NCBI RefSeq assembly: GCF_022699665.1
Contig: NZ_JALDNB010000001.1
Coordinates: forward strand, 186,001 to 250,000
Length of the DNA: 64,000 nucleotides
From: Chryseobacterium aahli
GTDB lineage: Bacteria; Bacteroidota; Bacteroidia; Flavobacteriales; Weeksellaceae
Reading direction: 5' to 3'
A program made the position numbers and the translations under genes. A model generated the notes under the pieces. It was given only the letters and a program-made list of their open reading frames with translations, was not told the origin of the DNA and did not search any database. Each line of letters begins with the position of its first letter. Positions within the stretch are counted from its first letter, which is position 1. Below are positions 19,635 to 28,581 of the stretch, piece after piece.

Positions 19635-20759
19635 TTATTTTGCAGTTGAAATAATCCCTTTTGCTGGAGATGAGAATGTAACACCGCTACTTGTCCAGCT
19701 TCCTGAATTGGTAGTGTTTGGATTTAAATAATATCCATATGCTTCAGTTTCAGAATATACAACTATACTTCCACCAGAAGCTAATCCTCCCTTAACAGGC
19801 GAAGAAAAAGTTACTGAACTGCTAGTCCAACTTCCGGAATTCGTTCCGTTAGGATTTAAATAATAACCTTTTGCCTCATTATCAGAATAAACTACAATTG
19901 TATTGTTTGATGAAACTGCACCTTTAATGGGAGATGTGAAAGTTGCGGAACTACCATTCCAAGATGCTGAGTTTGTTCCGTTTGGATTTAAATAAAAGGA
20001 TTTTGCTTCATTGTCAGAATACACAACAATTGCATTATTTGATGCAATAGCACCTTTAACTGGTGAAGAAAAAGTTACATTACTTCCGTTCCAACTTCCA
20101 GAATTTGTTCCATTGGGATTAAGATAGTAACCTTTTGCTTCATTGTCAGAATACACAACAATGGTATTATTTGATGCAATAGCACCTTTAACTGGTGAAG
20201 AAAAAGTTACATTACTTCCGTTCCAACTTCCAGAATTTGTTCCATTAGCGTTTAAATAATATGCTTTTGCTTCATTATCAGAATATACAATAATACATCC
20301 ATTTCCTGTATTGTTTTTAAGCGAAACAATATTTCCACTGCTATTTGAAGATGTGGTAGACAGGACACTTCCTGCAACCAAAGCGTAAGGTACACTCATC
20401 AATTGATTTACCCCAACATTCGTATAATTACTTCCACCTGCAGGATCCATTTCTACTTTTACAAATTTTGTATTAGTTCCCCAATTAATCGCTCCAAAAT
20501 TTCCTGTTGTAGGAGTTCCTTGTCCGATATTTAAGTTAACCAAACCTTTTGAGTTTGTTGTTTTATTTTGAGTTTCAGTATATAAAACAGTACCGGTCGC
20601 AGAATTATCTAAAATGCTTATTCTTAAAGCAACGTTTCCGTTGGCAATTGGAGCACCTGTAGCGTTGAAAGCAATTGTTTGATAACTAAAAGCTTGCGGA
20701 ACTTGTGCGCTTAAGAAAGAAACGATAAATAATCCTAAAGTAGCGTATAATTTTTTCAT
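19635..20759 (-). CDS. Secreted protein with five 44-residue repeats
   Basis: A 374-residue exported protein. Residues 1-19 are a signal peptide (MKKLYATLGLFIVSFLSAQ). Residues 20-150 are the domain seen at the start of many Bacteroidota surface proteins (QAFSYQTIAFNATGAPI, then TTNSKGLVNLNIGQGTP and LMSVPYALVAGS). Residues 152-371 are five 44-residue repeats, each with a VVYSDNEAK block, YYLNPNGTNSGSW and TFSSPVKG, which look like beta-strand units. No C-terminal T9SS domain is visible. The gene lies 13 bases after a T9SS-sorted protein gene, so the two probably form an operon and may act together at the cell surface. Confidence 0.8.
   Translation of the reverse strand: MKKLYATLGLFIVSFLSAQVPQAFSYQTIAFNATGAPIANGNVALRISILDNSATGTVLYTETQNKTTNSKGLVNLNIGQGTPTTGNFGAINWGTNTKFVKVEMDPAGGSNYTNVGVNQLMSVPYALVAGSVLSTTSSNSSGNIVSLKNNTGNGCIIVYSDNEAKAYYLNANGTNSGSWNGSNVTFSSPVKGAIASNNTIVVYSDNEAKGYYLNPNGTNSGSWNGSNVTFSSPVKGAIASNNAIVVYSDNEAKSFYLNPNGTNSASWNGSSATFTSPIKGAVSSNNTIVVYSDNEAKGYYLNPNGTNSGSWTSSSVTFSSPVKGGLASGGSIVVYSETEAYGYYLNPNTTNSGSWTSSGVTFSSPAKGIISTAK
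19647..20306 (-). repeat. Five tandem 132-base coding repeats
   Basis: The repeats are in frame with the host gene. The two inner copies starting near 20041 and 20173 are identical over their first 74 bases or so and then diverge, which points to recent copying or conversion. Confidence 0.85.
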
Positions 20760-20772
20760 GTATAATTAGTTT

Positions 20773-21225
20773 TTAAGGTTTTTTAATAATTTTAATTGGT
20801 TTGATGTCAGGATTTTTGAACGTCATCATGTAAGTGCCTTGACTCAATGTTCTCAAATCTAATTTGTCTGACTGTAATTTTGTTTTTAAGACAAGTCTTC
20901 CTGCAAAGTCGTAAATTTCAACTTCGTCGATTTTTGATTTTGAATTTAATTTTACATAAACGAAATCAGCAGTAGGATTCGGATAGATTTTTACAGTCTC
21001 TTTTTCCAATTCACTTACGCCTAAAACCTGTAATACAGTTTGATAAAGCATTCCCATTGTTCCCGAATTGTTTTGGTCAGGATCAGTAGGAATCACATAG
21101 ATTTCTCCTACAGAATGCGTGAAATTATCTGCAGATACAGCTCCGGAATTGATGTTGCCAATCACTGACTGGGCAAATCCGAAGCATGGTAATGCAAATA
21201 ACAACAGAGTAATTTTTCCTCGCAT
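20773..21225 (-). CDS. T9SS type A sorting domain protein, small
   Basis: A 150-residue secreted protein. Residues 1-18 are a signal peptide ending at FGFAQ. The middle (20-75) has the SVGEIYVIP segment found in short Bacteroidota surface proteins. The C-terminal 75 residues are a type A type IX secretion sorting domain: VKIYPNPTADFVYVKL, then VEIYDFAGRLVLKTKL, LDLRTLSQGTYMM and a basic end. It should cross the outer membrane by T9SS and be attached or released after cleavage. It is the first gene of a two-gene operon with the 44-residue repeat protein. Confidence 0.88.
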   Translation of the reverse strand: MRGKITLLLFALPCFGFAQSVIGNINSGAVSADNFTHSVGEIYVIPTDPDQNNSGTMGMLYQTVLQVLGVSELEKETVKIYPNPTADFVYVKLNSKSKIDEVEIYDFAGRLVLKTKLQSDKLDLRTLSQGTYMMTFKNPDIKPIKIIKKP

Positions 21226-21361
21226 GGCTATTAATTTTTTTTAGGTGCGTAAATCTAATTAAATTTTGATATTGAAAACATGATTTTAATTATAAGTATT
21301 TTTATGTTCACTTTAAGAATTATTTAACCTTTATTTCAAATGAAATCGGCTGAAAATTGAA

Positions 21362-21369
21362 TAAATTTG
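21362..21369 (+). promoter_or_regulatory. Putative -7 promoter box of tpx
   Basis: TAAATTTG matches the Bacteroidota TAnnTTTG box, 22 bases before the tpx ATG. Confidence 0.4.
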
Positions 21370-21391
21370 AGAAACTTTAAAAAATTAAATT

Positions 21392-21889
21392 ATGTCTAAT
21401 ATTACTTTAAAAGGAAACGCAGTACATACATTAGGAAAACTTCCTGAAGTAGGTTTTACCATTAAAGAATTTGCATTGGTAGATTCAGGCTTAAATGTAA
21501 AAACTTTAGATAGCTATGAAGGAAAGAAAAAAGTATTTAATATTTTCCCGAGTATCGATACGCCAACATGTGCATCTTCCGCAAGAAAATTCAACGAAGA
21601 AGCTAATCAATTAGAAAATACAGTTGTTATCAATGTTTCTAAAGATTTACCTTTTGCTTTAAACAGATTTTGTGCTGCGGAAGGTCTGAATAATGTAGAA
21701 ACGCTTTCAGATTTCAGAGGAACTTTCGGTGACGATTATGAAGTAACGATCACAGATTCTCCTATGAAAGGTCTTTTGAGCCGTGCGGTAATCGTGACTG
21801 ACGAAAACAATAAAGTAGTTTACACAGAGCAGGTTTCTGAGATTGCCAACGAACCAAATTATGAAGCAGCTTTAGCAGCTTTAAAATAA
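21392..21889 (+). CDS. tpx: Thiol peroxidase (Tpx-type peroxiredoxin)
   Basis: A 165-residue atypical two-Cys peroxiredoxin. The peroxidatic cysteine is Cys60 in the signature PSIDTPTCASSARKFN, and the resolving cysteine is Cys94 in NRFCAAEG, both at the positions usual for Tpx (near 60 and 94). It reduces hydrogen peroxide and organic hydroperoxides with thioredoxin in the cytosol or periplasm (no signal peptide here, so cytosol). The gene is single, with a putative TAAATTTG box upstream and a strong hairpin terminator at 21914. Confidence 0.95.
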   Translation: MSNITLKGNAVHTLGKLPEVGFTIKEFALVDSGLNVKTLDSYEGKKKVFNIFPSIDTPTCASSARKFNEEANQLENTVVINVSKDLPFALNRFCAAEGLNNVETLSDFRGTFGDDYEVTITDSPMKGLLSRAVIVTDENNKVVYTEQVSEIANEPNYEAALAALK

Positions 21890-21913
21890 GAAAAATTATT
21901 TCTCATCAATTTG

Positions 21914-21945
21914 AATCATTCTATTAGTTTAATAGAATGATTTTT
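21914..21945 (+). terminator. Rho-independent terminator of tpx
   Basis: AATCATTCTATT and AATAGAATGATT form a perfect 12-base stem with an AGTTT loop, followed by seven T. The ATG at 21937 lies inside the right arm, so it is unlikely to start the next gene. Confidence 0.88.
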
Positions 21946-21978
21946 TTATTTTTGTGGATAAACGATTTAACCATCCTA

Positions 21979-24297
21979 TTGAAAAATAAAACTACATCTT
22001 TTATTATAATCTGTTTTCTTTTTTATGGGAATACAGTTTTTAGAGCGCAGGAATCTGTCGAGATTCTAGAATTGAAAAAGAAATTATCTTTAGCTAAAAC
22101 TGACGACGAAAAAATTGAAGGTAACAAAAAACTTTTCAGTACCTATTATCCTAAAAATGTAGATAGCTCTATTGTTTATGTGAAAAATATGATGTCGCTT
22201 TTTGAAAAAAAGAAAGATGTTAATAAACAGGGCGAAATGCATTTGGTTCTTGCAGAATTGTATTTAGTAAAAGCTGATTTTAATTTATTAGATTTTCATC
22301 TGAAAAAAGGCGAACAGTTCTTAGAAAACTCCACCGATTACAACAGCAAAGCAATGCTGAATCATATGTTTGCGCTTTCAAATGTTTATAAAAAGAATAA
22401 TGATGAAGCTTCGAAATATTTTCAAAAAAACATAAAATATTATAGAGAGGGAAAAGATATAAGTAAGCATTTTGTGATGTTTGCTTATCAGGGTTTGTTT
22501 TCTAATAGTTACACACAAAGTAAATTTAGTGACACTTATGAAGCAGCAAATACATACGTTAATTTTGTAAAAAAGAATTACCCAGATAAACTTAATCAAG
22601 CATATTTAGTCTTAGGAAGCTTTTATATAGGCACCAAAAATCATGATAAGGCCATTGATTCTTTTAAAAAAAGTATAGAATTTACCGACAAAAAAGACAA
22701 GGAGCAGATTAATGGTACTTACAGCTTATTAGCATTATGTTATGAAGATAAAAAAGAATTAGATTCTGCTAAATATTATTTAGATAAGTCTTATGATTAT
22801 TTCAAAGACAGCAATTCACCTAGTTTAGCAACCATATATTATGGTTATGCATTGTTAAATAAACATGACAAAAATTATACGCTTGCAGAAAATTATATAC
22901 ATAAAGCACTAAAGCTGATACCAATGCAAGATATTGCGTCTACTAAATTTACTTATCAGTCGGTTTTGCACGATATTCAGGTTACAAAATTGCTCTCAGA
23001 AAATAATAAATCTTTAAATAAGGAGGAGCTTGAAACTTTGTTAAAAGATTTAAATTCCGAATCTGATTTTATAAAAAATACGAACACTTTGATTGTTCCT
23101 CAACTTATCATTCAAAACAACCAAAATTTATCTAAAGTACATGAAAAGTTGGGCAACTATGAACAAGCCCTATTTTATCATAAAAAGTATATTGAAGAAA
23201 ATGAGAAAATATATGGTTTAGAGAAAATGAAACAGCTCTCAAATCTTCAATCCGAAACCGAGCTCAACAGCGAAAGAACCCGAATAAAATTAGAAGAAGA
23301 AACCAAAAGAATTCAGCTGCAGAAAGAAATGGAATTAAAAGCACTCCGTTTTGAGTTTGAAAAGAAACAGGCTGCTGCAAAAACTAACGAAGAACGTAAA
23401 AGGCTATTGCTGGAGGAAGATTTAAGAAGAAAAGAAATTCAATTTAAATTTGATCAGGAACAGCAGGCGGTTCTCTTAAAATACAATCAGGAAAAAAATA
23501 TTGCCAAAATCAATCAGGAAAAAAAAGATGCCATTGCCAAAGCAGATTTAGAAAGTTCTAAAACCCAGAAAAATATGTGGGCAATAGGAGCCGGACTTTC
23601 GCTTTTACTATTAGGTTTTGCTGGGTTTTCATACAATCAAAAGCGAAAAGACAACAAAAAGATTGCTGAAGAAAAACAAAAATCAGACGATTTATTGCTC
23701 AATATTCTTCCTTTTGAAGTGGCCGAAGAATTAAAAGAAAAAGGAAAAACCAACGCAAAACATTTCGATGAAGTTTCAGTTCTGTTCACAGATTTTGTCA
23801 ACTTTACGGCAAATTCCGAAAGAATCGGAGTGCAGGAAGTTCTTAATGAGCTGAATATCTGTTTCACAGAGTTTGACAATATCATGGAAAAATACAATTT
23901 AGAGAAGATAAAAACTATCGGTGATGCGTATTTGGCTGTAAGCGGATTACCTGTTTCCAATGATCAACACGCAAAAAATGCAGTCAATGCAAGTTTAGAA
24001 ATTCTTTCTTATATCCAACAAAGAAAAAAAGATAACCCCAATGCTTTGGACATCAGAATCGGAATTCACTCCGGACCTATCATTGCTGGAATTGTGGGTG
24101 TGAAAAAATTCGCTTACGATATTTGGGGAGATACGGTGAACACGGCTGCTAGAATGGAGCAGAACAGTACCTTGGGGAAATTAAATGTTTCTGAAGCGAC
24201 CTATCAATTAATAAAGGATGATTTTACTTTTGAATATCGAGGTAAAATCGAAACCAAAGGTAAAGGTGCATTGGAAATGTATTTTGTAAATTCTTAA
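21979..24297 (+). CDS. Membrane adenylate cyclase with N-terminal TPR-like sensor
   Basis: A 772-residue protein from the TTG at 21979. An ATG at 21937 lies inside the tpx terminator and precedes a poor signal sequence, while the TTG gives a clean signal peptide (KNKTTSFIIICFLFYGNTVF). Next come tetratricopeptide-like helical repeats (about 40-400), a long Glu/Lys/Gln coiled coil (about 420-530), one membrane helix (about 532-552) and a class III nucleotidyl cyclase domain to the end. Metal Asp is in FTDFVNFT. The purine-selecting residues are Lys in EKIKTIGD and Asp in YDIWGD, the ATP type; NTAARM gives the transition-state Asn and Arg. First of three adjacent cyclases. Confidence 0.88.
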   Translation: MKNKTTSFIIICFLFYGNTVFRAQESVEILELKKKLSLAKTDDEKIEGNKKLFSTYYPKNVDSSIVYVKNMMSLFEKKKDVNKQGEMHLVLAELYLVKADFNLLDFHLKKGEQFLENSTDYNSKAMLNHMFALSNVYKKNNDEASKYFQKNIKYYREGKDISKHFVMFAYQGLFSNSYTQSKFSDTYEAANTYVNFVKKNYPDKLNQAYLVLGSFYIGTKNHDKAIDSFKKSIEFTDKKDKEQINGTYSLLALCYEDKKELDSAKYYLDKSYDYFKDSNSPSLATIYYGYALLNKHDKNYTLAENYIHKALKLIPMQDIASTKFTYQSVLHDIQVTKLLSENNKSLNKEELETLLKDLNSESDFIKNTNTLIVPQLIIQNNQNLSKVHEKLGNYEQALFYHKKYIEENEKIYGLEKMKQLSNLQSETELNSERTRIKLEEETKRIQLQKEMELKALRFEFEKKQAAAKTNEERKRLLLEEDLRRKEIQFKFDQEQQAVLLKYNQEKNIAKINQEKKDAIAKADLESSKTQKNMWAIGAGLSLLLLGFAGFSYNQKRKDNKKIAEEKQKSDDLLLNILPFEVAEELKEKGKTNAKHFDEVSVLFTDFVNFTANSERIGVQEVLNELNICFTEFDNIMEKYNLEKIKTIGDAYLAVSGLPVSNDQHAKNAVNASLEILSYIQQRKKDNPNALDIRIGIHSGPIIAGIVGVKKFAYDIWGDTVNTAARMEQNSTLGKLNVSEATYQLIKDDFTFEYRGKIETKGKGALEMYFVNS

Positions 24298-24308
24298 AAC
24301 CTAAGATT

Positions 24309-24404
24309 TTGAGGAAAAATATACTTTTTGCTTTCATGGTATTCCATAACTTTTCTTTTGCAGAGGATTCTTTGAAAACCCATAAAAATGATGTGCTTTT
24401 TTAA
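24309..24404 (+). pseudogene. Vestigial signal-peptide ORF, likely cyclase remnant
   Basis: A 31-codon frame from TTG reads as a signal peptide beginning (M)RKNILFAFMVFHNFSFAE. This closely parallels the start of the third cyclase (26464), KKNILFTFLIF to NFSFAQ, also with a TTG start. It stops after VLF with no further domain. It is probably the leftover 5' end of another cyclase copy lost by deletion, though a functional small peptide is not excluded. Confidence 0.45.
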
Positions 24405-24444
24405 TATCTTGCAATAAATATTCTCATTTGATGCTATCATTTCC

Positions 24445-26445
24445 ATGAAATACAAAAAAAACATTTATTTATCCTTTTTCATTCTGCTTTCGGGATATTT
24501 CCAGGCACAAAAAACGACGAAAGATTTCTGCAATATTGTAGTAAAAGATAATTTCTTCAAAGAAAACCAGAATGTTGATTTAGATAAACCATGGAAATTT
24601 AGCATAGGAGATAATAAGGAATGGGCGAAAAATGACTTTGATGATTCAAAATGGGAAAACTCTATCACCAAAAAATTTGAAAACTCAAAATTAAAAAAGA
24701 AAAATCCGCAGGATATTGTTTGGCTAAGAACAGTAATCTGCATAGATTCTACTGCAGAGCATCAACCTCTAGCTTTGGAATTTAGAAGTGGTGCTGCGAT
24801 GGATATTTATTGGGATGGAAAATTTATCAAACGATACGGGAAATTTGCAAAAGAAGGAGAAGAACCCCAATACGTAAATCCTACTCTTCCTCTTATCTTG
24901 AATGGCGGTGCTGCAGGTGCTCATTTACTCGCAGTTAGATACGAAAATACTGAGCCTTTTGCTGACCAGGTAATACAAGGATTTCAAATTTCGATTTCAA
25001 ATCCCAATTCGACTGTAGCAATAATGATGAGGCAAATTCTTATGAGAGGAGTACTTATTGAAGGTATTGCTTTTATCTTTTTAACTTTGTTTTTGATTCA
25101 TTTTCTCTCTTTTTTATTTTATAGGAAAGATCGTTCAAATCTGCTATTTTCCTTATTTAATCTTGGGATGTCTGTGTTTTTGCTAGCATGGTTTTTCTCT
25201 TATGAAACAGAAGATATTAAAACGAACGTGCAACTTGGTTACATCAGTTCATTTGCCGGTTTGTTTGCAGTAGTTTTTTTAAGTGTAATGCTTAATAGCC
25301 TTTTTGGTAAAATAGGATTAAGATTTAAAATTCTAGTTGCTTTATCTGTAATTTTGTGTTTTTTAATCACATTTCCTAGTATCGGGCAGGATTTTGCAAA
25401 ACCGTTATATGTTTTCGTTATAACATCTGTCTGTTTAGAGGCTTTATATCTTGTTATTCGGGCAATTATTAAAAAAATACCAGGGTCAATAATAATTGGT
25501 GTTGGCTTGCTTTTTTTCTTTATCATTCTCATTGGTACAATATTATATTTAATTTATTCAGGTGGTAACTTAGAGGTTAATCCGGGAAATAGTTTTAGCG
25601 AAATGTCTATTTTCATCATTTTCATCATTTTTATTTTCAGTCTTCCATTTACACTTTCGGCTTTTCTTGCATGGCGTTCTGCCAATGATAATAAAAACCT
25701 TAATTTACAGATTGAGCAGGTGAAAAACCTGTCTTATGAAAAGCAACAGATTCTTCAAAATCAAAATGATTTACTTGAAAAACAGGTTGATGAACGAACT
25801 TTTGAACTACAGAAAGAAAAGCAGAAAACCGAGAATCTACTACTGAATATTCTTCCTCATGAAGTTGCAGAAGAATTGAAAGAAAATGGAAGTTCAGAAG
25901 CGAAATATTATGATGAAGTCACTGTTTTATTTACTGATTTTGTTAATTTTACCCAGAGTTCAGAGAAAATGGGCGCGGAGAAAATGTTGGTTGAGCTCAA
26001 CGAATGTTTTACCGCTTTCGATATGATCATGGAAAAACATGGTTTAGAAAAAATAAAAACGATTGGAGACGCTTATTTAGCAGTTTGTGGATTACCACTT
26101 AAAAATAAAAGTCATGCGTATCAAACGATTTTGGTAGCTTTGGATATTATTGATTTTATCGAACAGAGAAAAAAGACAAATCCTAATACTTTGGATATCA
26201 GAATCGGAATTAATTCAGGTTCTTTGATTGCCGGAATTGTTGGGGTGAAAAAATTCGCTTACGACATTTGGGGCGACACCGTAAATACAGCTGCAAGAAT
26301 GGAGCAGAACAGTGATAAAGGAAAAATAAATATTTCTGAATCTACCTATCAATTGGTGAAAGATGATTTTACTTTTGAATTTCGAGGGAAAATCGAAACC
26401 AAAGGTAAAGGCGCAATGGAAATGTATTTTGTAACTAAATCTTAA
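24445..26445 (+). CDS. 7TM adenylate cyclase with galactose-binding-like sensor
   Basis: A 666-residue membrane protein: signal peptide (1-21), an extracytoplasmic beta-sandwich of the galactose-binding/DISM kind (about 30-185, with WAKNDFDDSKWEN), seven predicted helices (about 193-410, as in 7TM-DISM receptors), a coiled coil (NLLEKQVDERTFEL region) and a class III cyclase domain (about 480-660). Catalytic features are metal Asp498 in FTDF, ATP-type Lys538 in EKIKTIGD and Asp607 in YDIWGD, then NTAARM. It should make cAMP in the cytosol in response to an outside ligand, perhaps a sugar. The neighbours are paralogous cyclases on both sides (18 bases to the next). Confidence 0.88.
   Translation: MKYKKNIYLSFFILLSGYFQAQKTTKDFCNIVVKDNFFKENQNVDLDKPWKFSIGDNKEWAKNDFDDSKWENSITKKFENSKLKKKNPQDIVWLRTVICIDSTAEHQPLALEFRSGAAMDIYWDGKFIKRYGKFAKEGEEPQYVNPTLPLILNGGAAGAHLLAVRYENTEPFADQVIQGFQISISNPNSTVAIMMRQILMRGVLIEGIAFIFLTLFLIHFLSFLFYRKDRSNLLFSLFNLGMSVFLLAWFFSYETEDIKTNVQLGYISSFAGLFAVVFLSVMLNSLFGKIGLRFKILVALSVILCFLITFPSIGQDFAKPLYVFVITSVCLEALYLVIRAIIKKIPGSIIIGVGLLFFFIILIGTILYLIYSGGNLEVNPGNSFSEMSIFIIFIIFIFSLPFTLSAFLAWRSANDNKNLNLQIEQVKNLSYEKQQILQNQNDLLEKQVDERTFELQKEKQKTENLLLNILPHEVAEELKENGSSEAKYYDEVTVLFTDFVNFTQSSEKMGAEKMLVELNECFTAFDMIMEKHGLEKIKTIGDAYLAVCGLPLKNKSHAYQTILVALDIIDFIEQRKKTNPNTLDIRIGINSGSLIAGIVGVKKFAYDIWGDTVNTAARMEQNSDKGKINISESTYQLVKDDFTFEFRGKIETKGKGAMEMYFVTKS
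26167..26312 (+). repeat. 146-base tract identical to 28186-28331
   Basis: Identical base for base with the matching part of the next cyclase gene, while flanking homologous sequence has many synonymous differences. This suggests gene conversion. Confidence 0.8.
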
Positions 26446-26463
26446 ATTTAATCTGATAAAATT

Positions 26464-28473
26464 TTGAAAAAAAATATACTCTTTACATTTTTAATATTTA
26501 CTTTTTTTGCTCTGCAAAATTTTTCTTTTGCTCAAAATTCTCGTGAGAGACCTAAAATTTTTACCGAAAAAGAAATAAAATACGGAGCAGAAATCGATGA
26601 AGCAAGTAAATTTTTTGCAGGTGATAATCCGGCATTTGCTTCTGTTGAATTTGATGATTCTAATTGGGAAAATCTTAAGTTTTCATCCAAAAAAAGCTAC
26701 ACTAAAGATCAACCTTATTGGATTAGATATTATTTTAAAATCGATTCTACAATGGTTAATGAATCACTGTGTTTTGATGTGAAACAGGTTGGTGCTTCTG
26801 AAATTTATCTTAATGGTAAAAAAATCGAAACTATTGGCAAAATAGGAGATAGCAAAACAAGAGTATTTAAAGTAAAAAACGAAGTACCTCAATTATTTTC
26901 TTTACATAATACAGAAGTCAACGTTTTGGCCATTCGCTTTTTGCCCATCGTTGGTGGTAAAAAAATAAGCATCAAATATAGTCCTGTAACGCTGGATGTA
27001 GAGCTGGTTTCTGCCAAGGAGTTTTTGGAAGAAAATATTAAAATGCTGAAGGGGTTCAATTTTGTGGCTATGCTCATCTGTGGTGTGTTTTCAGCTTTGG
27101 GATTCATCCATTTACTGTTATTTTTATTTTACAGAAAGGCAATCTACAATCTTTATTTCTCCACGTACAATCTATCCATCGGCTTACTCAGTTATATGGT
27201 TCTATCATTTTACGAGATGACAGATCCGGAAAGTGTAGAGTGCTATGGCTTCTTTTCGTTCCTTGCGATACTTGTTTTTGGTGCATCGCTTACAGGTTTT
27301 GTCAACACGTTATTTGGACGGAGTAAAATCAGGTTAAAAATTATGCTGATACTTGCTGCATTGTTACTGATTCTCTATTATTTTTCTACAAAAGCGGCTT
27401 TTGGGTTTCTTACTTTTTATATATTTTTCGTTTGGTTTGAGTCACTATATCTCATCATTCGAGCGATGATAAGAAGAGAAAAGTCAGCATTTATTGTTGG
27501 TGGAGGAATTCTTACTTTCTGTTTAATTATCATTCTTACCATCATTGCTAATATTTTAGATTCTTTAAATATTGCAATGCCCACAATATTTTCGGGAGAT
27601 GAATTTGGCATATTTGTCTTAGTTCTCATTCTCGTAAGTTTCCCTATTTCAATCTCTGCTTATCTGGGCTGGCAATTTGCATCAACCAATTTAAGTCTTG
27701 TAAAACAACTTGATGAAGTCAACCGACTTTCTGATGTCAATTTAAAACAAGAACAGGAAAAACAACAAATTCTTCAGGATCAAAATGATTTACTTGAAAA
27801 ACAAGTTGACGAAAGAACCTTCGAATTGCAGAAAGAAAAACAGAAAACAGAAAACTTACTCCTTAATATTCTTCCACACGAAGTTGCAGAAGAATTAAAG
27901 GAAAACGGAAGTTCTGAAGCCAAATATTACGATGAGGTCACCGTTTTATTTACAGATTTTGTTAATTTTACCCAAAGTTCTGATAAGATGGGGGCTGAGA
28001 AAATGCTGGTAGAATTGAATGAATGTTTCACCGCTTTCGATATGATCATGGAAAAACATGGTTTAGAAAAGATAAAAACAATCGGTGATGCCTATTTGGC
28101 AGTCTGCGGTTTACCGCTTAAAAATGAATGCCATGCATATCAAACAGTTTTGGTAGCTTTGGATATCATTGATTTTATTGAAGAAAGAAAAAAGACAAAT
28201 CCTAATACTTTGGATATCAGAATCGGAATTAATTCAGGTTCTTTGATTGCCGGAATTGTTGGGGTGAAAAAATTCGCTTACGACATTTGGGGCGACACCG
28301 TAAATACAGCTGCAAGAATGGAGCAGAACAGCGAAAAAGGAAAAATAAATATATCTGAATCTACCTATCAGCTCGTAAAAGATAAAATAAATTGCGAATA
28401 CAGAGGAAAAATTCATACCAAAGGAAAAGGCGAAATGGATATGTATTTTGCTATTGAAACAAAAAAAGATTAA
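26464..28473 (+). CDS. 7TM adenylate cyclase, paralogue of the upstream gene
   Basis: A 669-residue protein with a TTG start followed by a clear signal peptide (KKNILFTFLIFTFFALQNF). Architecture equals the preceding gene: galactose-binding-like extracytoplasmic domain (about 35-185, with FDDSNWENL), seven predicted helices (about 190-405), coiled coil and class III cyclase domain. The ATP-type residues are again Lys in EKIKTIGD and Asp in YDIWGD. The sensor domains of the two paralogues are strongly diverged while the catalytic ends are almost the same, so they probably answer different signals with the same output. It ends 109 bases before the HD phosphohydrolase gene. Confidence 0.88.
   Translation: MKKNILFTFLIFTFFALQNFSFAQNSRERPKIFTEKEIKYGAEIDEASKFFAGDNPAFASVEFDDSNWENLKFSSKKSYTKDQPYWIRYYFKIDSTMVNESLCFDVKQVGASEIYLNGKKIETIGKIGDSKTRVFKVKNEVPQLFSLHNTEVNVLAIRFLPIVGGKKISIKYSPVTLDVELVSAKEFLEENIKMLKGFNFVAMLICGVFSALGFIHLLLFLFYRKAIYNLYFSTYNLSIGLLSYMVLSFYEMTDPESVECYGFFSFLAILVFGASLTGFVNTLFGRSKIRLKIMLILAALLLILYYFSTKAAFGFLTFYIFFVWFESLYLIIRAMIRREKSAFIVGGGILTFCLIIILTIIANILDSLNIAMPTIFSGDEFGIFVLVLILVSFPISISAYLGWQFASTNLSLVKQLDEVNRLSDVNLKQEQEKQQILQDQNDLLEKQVDERTFELQKEKQKTENLLLNILPHEVAEELKENGSSEAKYYDEVTVLFTDFVNFTQSSDKMGAEKMLVELNECFTAFDMIMEKHGLEKIKTIGDAYLAVCGLPLKNECHAYQTVLVALDIIDFIEERKKTNPNTLDIRIGINSGSLIAGIVGVKKFAYDIWGDTVNTAARMEQNSEKGKINISESTYQLVKDKINCEYRGKIHTKGKGEMDMYFAIETKKD
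28186..28331 (+). repeat. 146-base tract identical to 26167-26312
   Basis: Second copy of the exact match inside the cyclase domain coding sequence. Confidence 0.8.
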
Positions 28474-28581
28474 CCACAAAAGTTTTGTTGCCTTTGCTGA
28501 GTTAAACGCCTTTGCGAACGAAAAATATGCAGAATAACATTTGCGTTTAAATAAACAAGAAACACATTTTCTATTTTAAAT

